Shown: positions 23,114 through 35,200 of the stretch, piece by piece
Numbering within the stretch: position 1 is the stretch's first letter
How the letters are laid out: every line of letters begins with the position of its first letter
Source of the DNA: Iris pallida
Lineage: Eukaryota > Streptophyta > Magnoliopsida > Asparagales > Iridaceae
Assembly (NCBI GenBank): GCA_029216955.1
Contig: JANAVB010023996.1
Location: 19,324,841-19,388,840 of the forward strand
DNA length: 64,000 bases
Reading direction: 5' to 3'
Position numbers and translations under genes: made by a program
Notes under the pieces: model-generated
Told to the model about the DNA's origin: nothing
Database searches by the model: none
Seen by the model: only the letters and a program-made list of their open reading frames with translations

Positions 23114-23292
23114 TGTTGGGAACGCTGTGTGACCCGAACCGTAGTTGGCACATGAGATGCGATATTAAATTGGGCCTATGTGCCTTAAAAGAGAATTCTC
23201 ATGTAAGGCCTGAACCATCTCAATTATCTACACCACATGTCCACCTCCTACCCCATTTGAGCGCTCAACCAAAAACGAGATACAATCCAACA
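23114..23292 (-). mobile_element. Short LTR (about 179 bp), minus orientation
   Basis: It is bounded by TGTTGGGAACG and ATCCAACA, a TGTTGG/CCAACA inverted pair, with an initiator-Met PBS outside the TGTTGGG end. This length is in the range of TRIM elements or short-LTR Copia elements. The second LTR was not found. Confidence 0.4.
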
Positions 23293-25499
23293 ACAAGTTG
23301 AATCCAAAATCTCTGGTTGCTATTTTTTTTGATAATTCAATTCTACTATTTATGAAGTAACTATTGTATTATTATTTCGTATATTACAAGTTAAAATATA
23401 AATTGTCCATAAAATTGACATGATCTACCAATTTTCTATTCAACGTTGATTGTCAAACTTTCAAAATCTAAGATCAATATATGGATTTTTAACTCCATGC
23501 TTACAAATGATGATAATTACTTATTTCAATATTAATCTTATGTACGTATAATATTTCATATTTTATTTGTCCTTCTTAATTTTCAGAAGCACCAAAGATA
23601 ACTCCACCAAAAATTTGTTTAGAAGGAACTTAACATTCACATATTCATGTTTACAAAGTTTAATTAAGGTGTACAAACTGGGTTTTGTTAACATGTGCCT
23701 GAAAATTATTATTTAATTTTTTATTTTAAAAATTGTAATCAACAACCAATAAATATTAAAATATATTTTTTATTGGAAAATGATGTCAAAACTTAATGAA
23801 AAATGAAAATTTTGCATTAAAAATTTAATTATTTGGTCTTGATAATATATCTCAATGCCAAAAAAAATATTATTTTAATTTTATTAAATGTTAATTATAA
23901 TTTTAAAGTAAAAATTTACGTAAAATTATCCTTAACATGTGTCCTTAGGACACATGTTAACAAGACGGATATAAATATATGAGTAATTTTATTCGTGCCT
24001 CTAAATATTCCTTCAAATCATTCATCTTTATGTGAGATCTTACGTGACATATGACATAGCAGCTGACATGTCAAATTTTAATCCAAAAAATTTATCATCC
24101 AATTTTTTAATTTCAATTTTAAAGTTTGTTATGTCGGATGTCATGTCAGATGATATATCAGCTATTATATAAGAAAAATTGGTTTGGAGGAACACTTTAA
24201 AAAAATAATAATATTATTCATAAAATATAGATTCTTATAATCTCAAACCTCTCTGTCTATAGCAATGATCCGTGCATGAAATTATATAGCACTGTTACTC
24301 TATTTAAACCAAACTTACTCTATATTCAACTTGTAACTCGGTGTGACTTCCCCTCTCTGAACAATTACAATAAAATATAACTGGAATATCAAATATTATA
24401 ATATAGAAAGGAATAAGAACTTTATTGCCGCTTTTATTATTTTTATTGGCGATTATAAATTTGTTGGCCATTTGTTATATTCTGTCACCAGGTCTTGTAT
24501 ATATTTGTCGCAAGCGTTGGATCTTTGTGACCACGAGTGCCCATTCAAATTAGAATAATCAATATTTTTTTGTTTGACATTGTTCGGATGATCGAAAATT
24601 TTATGTAGGAGTTTTAATTTTATGTGGTATGTTGTTTTCTTGTGAGTTTTATGTGTAACAATTTCATTATATTTATTCTAGTTAGGACTAGCAACACCTA
24701 ATTTAACTTTTTCATGTGAATTATTGCTTAATTTTTGGTTAGTAAAACATGAATAGCCAATCTACAGACAAGAAGTGCGACTCGTTTAAACATTTATCAT
24801 CATTTCCTATACAAATTCCAATCTGGCACTACTTTTTTTTTTTTTTGATAGGGTTGATTACAATTTTGACGTTTGAGCATGTATAGTACTGTTAAAATTC
24901 TGTCAGTTCTTGCTATATATTGGACTGTAAATTTTTTGACAGTTTTGTAAAAAATTATTATTTTTAAGACTGTCAAAATTTTAACAGTAATGAATGTGCA
25001 CGAGAGTGTCAAAAATTGGACACTTTTTTATTTTATTTACTTTTGCTTCAGGATTGTTAAAATTATGTCAATCATGTACATATTTAGAAGTGCTAATTTT
25101 TTTTGCAATCCTAATGATGCCTCCTATCAAAAAATTTATTGAACGAGTAATCTCCTACTTATTTTATAGCAAGTTTATATGTATAAATATATATATATAT
25201 AAGCCCCCTAATTTTATAATTTTTTTATAATCTCCTGCACTACAAACCCCCTAATTTTATAATCTTTTTACAAATTTTTTTTATTTACTATTTATGGTAT
25301 TTTCCCATCTAGTGAATAGTTAGTAAATAATTATATGATATATTTTTCTGTATATAAACAACTGAGTAAAATATTACTTGTAATATAATGCTTGCAAATC
25401 TTCGTTGAAATATACTTTATGGGTATTAGTGAGTTTTCAATTTTTAGGAAATTTTTATATAATTTTCTAGGTGTAAGGTGTATATATAGATATACATAG
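23293..25499. other. AT-rich intergenic sequence, no gene recognised
   Basis: Long AT-rich stretch with only short chance frames. It contains a likely MITE at 23685-23965 and another imperfectly self-complementary stretch around 24040-24170 (GACATATGACATAGCAGCTGACATGTC and partner). Confidence 0.35.
23685..23965. mobile_element. MITE candidate with TTGTTAACATGTG ends
   Basis: TTTTGTTAACATGTGCCTGA on the left and the complement of TCTTGTTAACATGTGTCCTA on the right enclose about 280 bp of AT-rich sequence. The right end is itself a near-perfect palindrome (TTAACATGTGTCC TTA GGACACATGTTAA). No clear TSD is seen, so the superfamily is undetermined. Confidence 0.4.
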
Positions 25500-25510
25500 G
25501 TATATAAATG

Positions 25511-25735
<225 letters not shown>

Positions 25736-25952
25736 GTTACTTCTACAGTAACACATATTAGCCCGACCCCTCCCCTCTCTGTTTCTCTTCGTGGAACAGC
25801 CGAGTAAGGGTTGGCCCAAATCTTCAAAATTCAAATCGAATTAGTTCGTAATTGTTTTTCTGGGTAGTATTAGGAGATTTTCTACGTTCCTAAATCAAAT
25901 TCGATCAGGAAATTCTATACGAACCGAATAAAATTCGGATTTGAAGAACGGG

Positions 25953-26142
25953 TGTATATATATACCTTTCGACAAGGAATTTCGGAAAACCCTTCCGCAA
26001 ACTCTCGAGATCGACCCCCAACCCCAATCTCCGACTCCAGAGCGTCGCCAACAGCCCTGCGCCCCGCCTCAATCACCTGCACGGTGCTTCCGTTCGCCGC
26101 AGCACCGTCGTCACCCCGCCCTGACCGACCCCGCAACAGGTA
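25953..26142 (+). promoter_or_regulatory. Promoter and leader-exon-like patch
   Basis: GTATATATATACC is followed about 30 bp later by a C-rich, G-poor tract typical of plant 5' UTRs. The tract contains 80- and 63-codon frames and ends in CAACAG|GTAAAG, a good 5' splice site near 26141. No downstream coding exon was recognised within the next kilobase. It could be the orphaned first exon of a host gene, a gene fragment carried by a transposon, or an LTR. Confidence 0.3.
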
Positions 26143-26159
26143 AAGCTTTGTTCATAAAC

Positions 26160-27227
26160 CGATTGCAAGGTACCATTTTCTAGTTCCAATAACTTCGTGT
26201 ATTCTCGAGCATTTTCCAATTTTTAAATTTCTGTAGAGAGACCACATAACCCTATGTGAACCATAGTAATTAGATTGAGTAGTAGTTAACCAGGTTGTCG
26301 ACGAAATCGACGCAAAGCGAGAGAAAAACTGTCTATGAACAGAACATGATTGGCTTCCCAGAATCCACTTTAGAAGGCAATTTATGATCAACCTATTAAA
26401 AGTTTAGCATATCTAATTTAGGTCATTGAAAGACAACATATACGAGATTAAACACTGCTATTATATTTATTTTTGAGTGATTGTACCGAAAGTTATTCTT
26501 CGTTAATGTTCAAGAAAACTGTTTTAAAAAAATTGAAGATTTTTAGAAATACTTTCCGATACGACGTACACCCCGACAAACCCTGTGACGTGGTCATGAA
26601 CCAAAGGCATCGAAAGGTGCAAAAGTATCAAAAGATGCGTATCGACTTCGCAAATGTGTGGGAACTGACGGAACTCGATTTTGTTGCGCGTACGCGACGA
26701 AATCAGTGCGTATCTATCGAGCCATATCGACCTTTTGCAACCTTGGTCATAACTTCTTGTACCTTCGTCGTATCAAGACGAAACTTACGCCAACAGGACC
26801 GCATCAAAATTTTGGTCCTGTGTGCCAAGTTTGGTCCAATTCTGAGAAGGTCGACCGGAACGTCTTTTTGGCAGGCCCACGACCTAAACCTACGGGCAAA
26901 ATTGTACACGACCCATGTAGTGTCCCGTTCCTCGCGGTCCACTATGTAATATCCACGGCTTGCTAAGTCAATCTTGAACTGAGTATTTGGGGAAACCATT
27001 GTCGGTATCGATTGATCACAGGTGAAATGCAATGAACCTTTCCAACTGATGGATCGACTTCTATTGAAATGAGTCCAATAGTTTTTATTGGATGTTTTCT
27101 TTCGCTGCTTCGTTTTGATGAATGCATTTTCGTGTTAGTTTTCAATGATTGGTTTTCATTGTTAGCTTTCATCACATATTATATTCATTTCGAATCTTGA
27201 GAGAAAGAGACCGAATTATGCTAATCG
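26160..27227. other. Unassigned sequence upstream of the Copia LTR
   Basis: The frame at 26473-26949 (158 codons) is the longest but shows no domain I recognise, and overlapping frames of similar length exist on both strands. The style (GGTCATAACTTCTTG, CCAAGTTTGGTCC) resembles noncoding LTR-retrotransposon sequence. Confidence 0.3.
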
Positions 27228-28496
27228 TGTTAGGGTTATATACTAAAAGCATCACTTTTGTAGTAACCTTATTTCCTTAAATTTTGAATGAGAATCATAT
27301 AGGCAAATGTTTGTATATTGTATTTGTTGCAAGTGTTAATACAAATGTCTAATATTCTATATTGTAGATAATATGGTGTGTGGTGTCACACAGAAGATCA
27401 TATTATCAGTTTCCTATGGAGTATATAAATAGTTCACAACCTAGATGGACTTGGACAATCTATTGGAAATGTTGTAGTGTAATCTGGTATTAGTCTATCT
27501 TGACTATATGTTTACACTAGTACACTTTGTGTGTATTGAACAGGACCACTTGAGGTTGTTCTCTTTGTACTGACTACATAAGAGAACAAGCAACATTGTT
27601 ATTATGGATGCTTGTGCTCTTAATCCGGATATAATAACGGACATGTATATGTAGTGTGCATTACTTTGACTCATAAAAGAGTGAGATTCATTATGGATCA
27701 ACAACCTCTATGAATTGGGTAATAATATTGTATATATGATGGGCTGTTGATTATAAAAAGAATCTATGTTTCGATACATCGGGTTGATGATGTCCTCTTA
27801 AGGAGCTCATATGGATTGTCATGTAAACCCTGCAGGTGGATTATATCCGACATGACAAATAAAGTTGAGCGGTACTACTTAAGGATAAAAGATGTCGAAT
27901 CAATATAGTGCCAGTAACTTAATTTGATCGACGGACATACGATATCTTAACATGGGAAGCCAAACGAGCATATAATAAAAGGAGTCCACAAACATAATTT
28001 GGGATTAGGGAGGTAGTGCAACAATAGCTCATTAGTGGACCGAGCTATTGTTAATGGGCCTGGATTGTGTGTTCGAGCTGAACACGGGATATCCAGATCC
28101 GTTAGGAGGCCTAACCCTAATTTCTCCTCATGGTCCCTGCCATAGCCTATATATATCCTCTATTCTCTGGCCGCCAGATTACTGATCAGAAATCTAAAAT
28201 TTTCTCTAAATTCGTGATTCATGTAAGGAGTTAAAGAGAGGGCTGCCAAGGAGAAGAAAATATTGGGAGATCGTCGCCCACACGACGTCCAACTCGAGGT
28301 AGGAATACGTGCAGAAGATCTTTGGGTCGTCCGCTTGAGATTGCCAGGAATTACTTGTCTCCTTTCCGTCGCAGGTATAATTCGTGAACCCTAGTTTCCG
28401 CCTATGAAGGGTTAGAACACGTATTAGATCTGTTTAACTTTCTATCGATCAATACGCACACCAAAGGAAGGGTCCTGGCAATCTCCAGTTCCATCA
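27228..28496 (+). repeat. 5' LTR of the Copia element
   Basis: It starts TGTTAGGGTTATATAC and ends CCATCA two bases before the PBS. TATATATCC near 28150 is a possible TATA box, followed by a leader-like region. The second LTR is absent, so the boundaries rest on TG...CA and the PBS position. Confidence 0.6.
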
Positions 28497-28498
28497 AT

Positions 28499-28511
28499 TG
28501 GTACCAGAGCC
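28499..28511 (+). other. Initiator-Met primer binding site
   Basis: TGGTACCAGAGCC differs at one position from TGGTATCAGAGCC, the complement of the 3' end of plant initiator tRNA-Met. Confidence 0.8.
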
Positions 28512-29697
28512 ACTTTGGATCTACGTATTGATTGATATGTCCATGTTGTCCAATAAAATCTGTGCTGTGTAATAGTCGTTAGATGTAGATCTGTTCTAAC
28601 TCGGTTTTGCAGGCATCTTAGATCCAACTATTATGGTCCAATGCATATTTTTTTTTATTGTGTTGTTTAAACCATGGACAAGTCGTGGATGTTATTGTTG
28701 CTGTGGATGTAATTAAAATTACGAGGGTTGATCGTGCTTATTATTTAATTTTTCAATCTAGATTATATGCGAACTCCTTCGGGAGGCATAGGATTATGTA
28801 AATTTAATTATTTTTGATCAATCGTGATGGCGGTGGTGGCTGTTTCTGACGCCGGACGAAATGCTGGTTTTAAGCAGTCTAGAGGCAGACAGATGATTTT
28901 CAATGAAGGAATCGAACCCCGTATAGATCTGCGCAGCGCCATATTTTGGATTCGGATAGTTGAGGACGGAGCAGCAAAGATGACCATAATAGTTGGATAT
29001 TTTCTCTTATTTTTGTCATTTTGCTTTTTCTGATTATGCATGTTTATTATTGTGTGGTTGTTTTTTTTTAAAAACCAAGCCTACATTAATAATGGACAAC
29101 ATGGACATAATATCAACTAGTAGAAAAACCCTCATTGTTAAATAACTAAGTGGGAGAGGATTTTTATTTAGTATAGATCCTATGGTCTCCATTATTAGTT
29201 TGTAGGTGATGTAATTATACTTGCGTGTTGACTTTAGTGCTTTCCTCTATATCGGATGAGTATAATTATGGATCACCAGTACAAACTTCCTTTGGGATAA
29301 TTGTAGAAAGTTACCTATTATGTGTTCACTTCTCCATTTGAAGGAACTCACTACAAGGTAATGGACTTAATATTAAGTAATGGTATACACTTAGATACAA
29401 ATAATGGTATCCTCCCCATCGGAGTCACTGCTATTATTTGTATGACCAGAGCAAGACCAACATATTAATTTTATTTGTCATAAAGTTATATTGACATGAT
29501 AGTAAAATTAATAAGAAAAATCTACTTGAATAAAGTTGAATTTGTATACGTCCACACTATCGTGGCATGCTAAATTCATGGTGTTCAAAGTGTTGGTGAA
29601 TTTCTTATTATTGTTTTGAGCGAATCAATATTTAGTTAATTCAAAAAGTTTTTTTGCCCTACATAATTTTATTTATGTGATTCTCAGGATTTCAAAA
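28512..29697 (+). other. Copia leader region
   Basis: No conserved domain is seen. A 69-codon frame at 28824-29033 (MMAVVAVSDAGRN...) overlaps an antisense frame and is probably chance. Confidence 0.4.
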
Positions 29698-30810
29698 ATG
29701 GGTTCTTTCAGTCCACTTATGGTGATTCTTAAAGAAAACAAACTTATTGGACCTAATTATATTGATTGGAAACGTAATTTGGACATTGTTCTGACTGCTG
29801 AGGAGTACAAATATGTACTTGTTGAGGAATGCCTACCTAAGTCTGATGCTAACTCTGATGAAGAGGTCAAAGAGACTTATAAGAAGTGGAAAAAGGCAGA
29901 TGAGATGGCGCAGTGTTACATTCTGGCATCTATGTCAAATGTACTGCAACATCAGCATCAGGCCATGGCCACAGCTTATGACATGATGTATAACCTCAAG
30001 GAACTCTTCGGACATCAGAGTAGAGCAGCTAGGCAGTTTGCTATGAAATGTTTGATGAATACAAAAATGGCTGAGGGTATACCAGTAAGGGATCATGTTC
30101 TCAAGATGATGGGTCATCTGAATGAGATGGAGATCCTTAGAGCTGAAATCGATGGGGAAACCCAGGTCGATATCATTCTCGGGACTCTGCCTAAAAGTTT
30201 TGACAATTTCTGCCTTAATTACAACATAAACAAAATGTTGTATAGTTTGGCAGAACTTGCAAAAGAGCTACAGGATGCCGAATCTCTCTTTAAGCAGAGT
30301 GGTCATGTTTTTGTTTCTGAAAAGACTTCTACTTCTAAGCCAAAAGGTGGTAAGAAGAATAATAACATTCAGAAACAGGCAAACTCAGCAAAGAAGGGCA
30401 TGGGACCTCAAGGTGCGGTAAAAAAGCCGAAAGGCAAATATTTCAAGTACAAAGGGTCAGGACATTGGAAGACTGATTGCCCACTTCTCAAAAAAGGGAA
30501 CAAAGAAGTTATATCTCATTTACTAGTAGTTGAAATATGTTTAGCGATGTTATCTACCAGCACCTGGTGTGTAGATACAGGAGCCACTAATCTTGTCTGC
30601 AATACATTGCAGGGGTTCCAGGAAACCAGACGGCTCAGTGATGGAGAGATATGCTTGTTCATGGGTGATGCTACAAAAGTATCGGTCGTTGCATTAGGAG
30701 ATGTTACTTTATCTTTTGGTAGAAATAAGTCTTTGACATTGAGAAATTGTCTTTATGCACCTTCACTTAGAAGGAATTTAGTTTCTGTTTCTATGTTAGT
30801 TAAGGATTGA
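29698..30810 (+). CDS. Copia Gag and aspartic protease
   Basis: The 370-residue product starts MGSFSPLMVILKENKLIGPN, the usual N-terminus of Copia Gag (retrotran_gag/UBN2). LNEME and LGTLPKSFDNF in the middle are typical of the family. A Lys/Asn-rich linker leads to a zinc-knuckle position near residue 250 reading YFKYKGSGHWKTDC, so the first two of the three cysteines are replaced by Tyr. The protease follows with WCVDTGAT, the catalytic D(T/S)GA, and LRNCLYAPSLRRNLVSV. The frame stops right after the protease where integrase would begin. The product would build the particle and cleave the polyprotein. ATG 29698 is preferred over an upstream non-ATG start because MGSF matches family N-termini. 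Confidence 0.85.
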   Translation: MGSFSPLMVILKENKLIGPNYIDWKRNLDIVLTAEEYKYVLVEECLPKSDANSDEEVKETYKKWKKADEMAQCYILASMSNVLQHQHQAMATAYDMMYNLKELFGHQSRAARQFAMKCLMNTKMAEGIPVRDHVLKMMGHLNEMEILRAEIDGETQVDIILGTLPKSFDNFCLNYNINKMLYSLAELAKELQDAESLFKQSGHVFVSEKTSTSKPKGGKKNNNIQKQANSAKKGMGPQGAVKKPKGKYFKYKGSGHWKTDCPLLKKGNKEVISHLLVVEICLAMLSTSTWCVDTGATNLVCNTLQGFQETRRLSDGEICLFMGDATKVSVVALGDVTLSFGRNKSLTLRNCLYAPSLRRNLVSVSMLVKD

Positions 30811-30895
30811 TATTCAGTTTATTTTAATGACAGTATAAGCTTTGTACTTGTATTCCTATCAAGTTTATCAATAAAAGAAGTATTTCTATTTCAAA

Positions 30896-31090
30896 TCTCT
30901 GTGTCCAATATTTGGTTTTCTATAATAAATGGGTGTGTGCGTGTGTTTTGCTTGACTAGTTATTTTGTGCAGGTACTTGGCCTTGGGCAAGCGCAACTTA
31001 GGCTTGCACGGCATCACGCCTTAGCGAGGACAAACGATCCCGCAGGGATCCAGGCAAGGCGGACGTCCCTAGCAAGATCGGGACGTGACA
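30896..31090 (+). mobile_element. LTR-end fragment related to the element at 44609
   Basis: GGCTTGCACGGCATCACGCC, then TTAGCGAGGACAAACGATC and a GGGACGTGACA end, parallel the U5 end at 47140-47206 (GGCTCGTGCGGCATCACGCC, TTAGTAAGGACGATCG, GGGGCGTGACA). No matching PBS follows. It appears to truncate the Copia element. Confidence 0.5.
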
Positions 31091-31373
31091 GTCCGCCAGA
31101 ATCCAACTTTGGACACACGGTTGGTCTCATCTGCTCAAATCGGACCTGTAGACATGTAGTTTGACGACTTTAGAGACCACAAACATTGGCACTTGTTTTG
31201 GTTCAAAACGGGTCCAACGACGAAAATTGTTTTTACCCAAAATTATGATTTTGCCCCTGTTCCAGAATTGGACTTTTGGACAGGCATTTCCTAGATATAT
31301 ATTTTAAACCGAGAACGTTCTTGATGTTTGTTTCAGCATCCGGAGCCGTTCGTGAATTTTGAGATTTTACTGC

Positions 31374-32207
31374 TGTTTGCCATTAAAATCTTTTGATTGC
31401 AAATTTCAATACAAATAGAACAATGTTACAATATAGGACTTAGATGTAGTCCTAGGAGTACACTTTTGTTTATCTGGGTCCCTTGTGCCGATGGAGCGAG
31501 TGGTAATGCGTTGACTCCGTTGACGATCTGACGACGGTTATCGGTTCTCTGAAGGTCTGGGTTGCTCTGAATGCTGGAGCTTGCGAAGAGGAGAAAGACG
31601 TTGAATGTCTGTATCTGCCTCTGTAGTGGTACGATGTCTCTGTCTATATATGTATGTTCGTCTCTGTGTGTGTGCGAAAGAAGGAAATAATCCCTTTATT
31701 TATAGTTTTGCAGGCTGGCTGCTCATGCGCGCATATGTAGGATGCGCCTGGACGCGGGGGATGCCACGTGGTGATTGCTGATGGAGGCACATGGACGATG
31801 CGCCCTGATTAAGGAGTTGAATTCTTTATGCTGCTGTTGTGAGCCGGCACGTAGCAGAGAAGAAGATCTTTCTGTTGCTGAGATCTTGGGTGAGTTGAGT
31901 CAAAGGACACGTGTCGTCGACCCATGGCTCGAAGATTTCGAATTTGATAGGGAATGATCTGGTAGGATGCGCCTAGGATTGGGCGCATGAGGAGACTTTG
32001 GCTCGTAACCTTTAGGAGTCACGAACCATTCGGGGCGCATGGCTTTTGAGGCGCATACGAGGCTTCAGTAGTGACTTTACTCCAGTCTTTTGGGATCAGA
32101 GAGAAGTCTGGGGCGCATGGCTTTTGAGGCGCATGCAGAGCTTCAATGGTGACTTTCCTTCTGTCTTAGGGATCAGTTAAAAGTCTGAGGCGCATGGCTT
32201 TTGAGGC
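31374..32207 (-). mobile_element. Tat-lineage Gypsy LTR, minus orientation, part split by the LARD
   Basis: The plus-strand start TGTTTGCCATTAAAATC matches in form the LTR terminus TGTTTTCCATAAATAAATTC of the Tat element at 50592. On the minus strand CTATAAATAAAG (31705-31694) is followed by a leader and an A/T-rich 3' end, the same layout. U3 carries many GGCGCATGG words. Sequence resumes at 42325 after the 10.1-kb insertion. Confidence 0.6.
31694..31705 (-). promoter_or_regulatory. TATA box of the minus-strand LTR
   Basis: The complement reads CTATAAATAAAG, about 320 bp before the LTR terminus at 31374. The Tat LTR at 50592 has its TATA box about 210 bp before the terminus. Confidence 0.5.
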
Positions 32208-35200
32208 TGTAACACCCAGTTTTTCTGATGAAGGTAATTTAAAATTTTGTAATTATAATTATTATTTATTGATAATTATTTATATTATGATTTTTGGTGA
32301 TTTTTAATCATTTTTAAACTATTTAAAATTATGACTTGTGATTTTGACATTTTACTATTGTTTGGTTTTAATTTCGAGGAATTTGTCACCCCCAGTTTTC
32401 AGGAACAAGAGTATTTTTGTCATTTTTATTTTTAAAATATTTTTGAAATTTATTTTATTATTTATGATATTGTTTTGGGATTATTTGAGTCGGGTTCGAA
32501 TTTCAGCTCAATCCGACTTGAAACGGGGACCCGGGGGTAGTGTTGACTTTAGTGGACCCACACATTAGTTAGCCATGGCCCACATGATAGAAATATTTTA
32601 GTTAGAGGTTAGACTAATTATTATGGATAAGGTTAGTGTGATTAGAGACTTTAGAATGACTAATTTAGCCCCAACAAATTAGCCCTTTCCAAATACTAAT
32701 AGAATAGGTTAGTAGGGGCATTTTGGACCTTACCATAATAGGACAAATAGCCCCATATGGCCAGCCACTTTGGGAGAGGATAGGCTCAAGTTCATTTTAT
32801 TATTCTCATCCACACTCTTTCTCTTGTTCTTTCCCAAATTTCTAGAGAGCAATCCCTGGCAATTTCTCCACCAAATCCTTCCATTTTGCCACCAAATCTT
32901 CTTCTTTTCCTTCGCATTCTAGCCAAGGAGGAAGCTACCCAAGTTTGGGAGGATTCGGAGCTCGTTCGTGTCCTTTTGGAATCTCTACGTGTCGGTGTCG
33001 CTCCGGAAAGGCTTTTCTTTCCGATCTACCGGAAGGTATAAATCCCTTCTCCTTTTCATTTTCTCATACATATAGGTCTATTTTGAACCCATAGGAATGA
33101 CCTCCATGGTTGTATCTCCATTTGTGTCTATTTCGTGTCCATTTGGAGGTCATAGGAGTGTCCTTTGTGTTGTGGTTGTGTCCATGTGGGAAAATCCCAA
33201 ATTTGGACACACTATGTGTTGTTGTTATGTATGAATGAATTATTACATGTTTAATCTCATATTTTGTATTGGAGATGTGTTCTATAGTGTCTCATATATA
33301 TATATAGTGTAGAGAGTGACTTCTTGATATATTATGTTATATACTTGTGTTTCTTTTGTTTCAAACTACCTAAATTCGTCATAATTTTTATCCACGTTTT
33401 TAGTAGCTAGAACAACTTAGAAATGCCATAACTTTTAGCTCATAACTCCAATTAAACTTCCATTTTTTTTTAAAGAAGCATATCGAAGTTAGCTTTCCAA
33501 TATATATTTTAATAAGCCAAATTCTTTCTGTAACTTTCTGTAAATTATTTGAGTGTCAGCTGTACGAAAGACGAACACGTTTCGGTATTTTCGCGATTTC
33601 GGGAGCTTTCGGACACGAAAATACGATCCGTTTGAAGTTTCGGAAAGCTAATATGAAGTACTACAACGTACATTAATCCTAGAATTTAGTGAATGCCCAA
33701 TTGGTACAGTATTGGTTTTAAGTAAAAGAGTGACTATACGATATATGCATTTTGTGTAACCTATGAGCCTAATAGTATGGATATTAAATAAATATAGAGT
33801 ATATAATGCATGATATGTTAGATCAATGAAATGATATATATATGATATATATCCTCTTTACATTAATGTATATATATGGTTGAATGCAAGCATGGGAATG
33901 CAATTAATGTAATATATGTAAGCAATGCATAAATACATGAATGAAAGAATGATATACAATGCATGCATGAAAGTATATAATGAATGCTAGATATAAATAC
34001 AGGATATATGTAATGATAGATATGAATGCATAATGTATAAATATTGTAAATACAATATCAGATTTCATATGTAGACATAGAACCAATGTATAGCTGATAT
34101 TTAGATTGAATGTTAGTTCATTTTAGGTTGTTCGAACACTGAACTGTCCATGTAAGCATATATACCTTCCTTTTCCTATTGCCAAGCCAATTTCAGTTTT
34201 TAATATAGTGGAATGTCTATGAATATAATGTTAACCTTCAACCCCTTAATTCGAAATGTTAGTTAATTTCAGTATTAGACAATGCATGTATGCATATGGG
34301 ATGTTGGCTTAATGGCAGATTTTCAGATAACATGGTTCATTTTATGTGGTTAGTTACACCAGTTTATGGGATAGCTCACTTTAGTTTATTGTAAATGTGG
34401 AACTAAACTGAGAATGAACTTCACCTCTGCACAAGGACACCCCACTTTATATCAACCACCATGCCATGTAACCCTTCTCTAAATGATTGCTATAATATAT
34501 ATAGATTTATGTAAAGTATAGATGCATGTTAGTTATAACTTAAATAGTTTCTACTCTAATGTATATAGATGTATACTTGTAGCCATGCATGTTAAGTATA
34601 ATACATGTGTAATGTAGATGGGTTAGCTTTGTGCCATGTGTAGTGTAAACTCATAACTAGTATTGATTTCTCTTTTCATGTATACCCCATGTTCACACAC
34701 ACACACATAGCTTTATATTAGTTCTTTTCTCTTATATATATATATATATATATATATAAATGTTGAATAGCATGAATGTGATGTATCTTGATATATGACT
34801 TGTGTTGGCTTGTATAGCCTTGGATTTGTATGGTGTGTACTAGCTAGGGTAGACTGGTTAGGCCTAGTGAGACTTCATTGAGTCTATGTTGACCCAGTTG
34901 ACCTAGCTTTGACTAGATAGTTGACTAGAGTTGACCAAGTGTTTACTTTAGTCTAGTTTGACCTAGACAGCATGTAGATGCATTGTAGCAGTCTATTTTC
35001 TTATTTTTGACATGTTGTAACTTGTATTGCTCTGATTAGGAGACAGACATCTCTCCTCAGGCAGTACATTTACTTCAGACATTCAGATACGAGGCGAGTA
35101 CATTCTCTGACCGTTTCATACTTGCCTGGATTTACATTCTTGCTCTAGATTACTGTACTTGATGCTGACACGTTGTTATCACGGATTGGTACTATACGGA

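Larger units (their letters stand above)
27228..30895 (+). mobile_element. Copia LTR retrotransposon, 5' part (LTR, PBS, gag, protease)
   Basis: The order is 5' LTR (27228 to about 28496), initiator-Met PBS (28499), a leader of about 1.2 kb, and a gag-protease frame ending at 30810. Sequence resembling an unrelated LTR end begins near 30900. Integrase, RT, RNase H and the 3' LTR are missing. A protease directly behind gag is common to all LTR elements. The UBN2-type gag with this protease points to Copia. Confidence 0.78.

Noticed and set aside
26473..26949. 158-codon plus-strand frame as a host gene
   Set aside because: No recognised domain, overlapping frames of similar size on both strands, and retroelement-like context.
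33904..34086. 60-codon minus-strand frame in the LARD LTR
   Set aside because: Low-complexity AT-rich LTR sequence, and not intact in the partner LTR.
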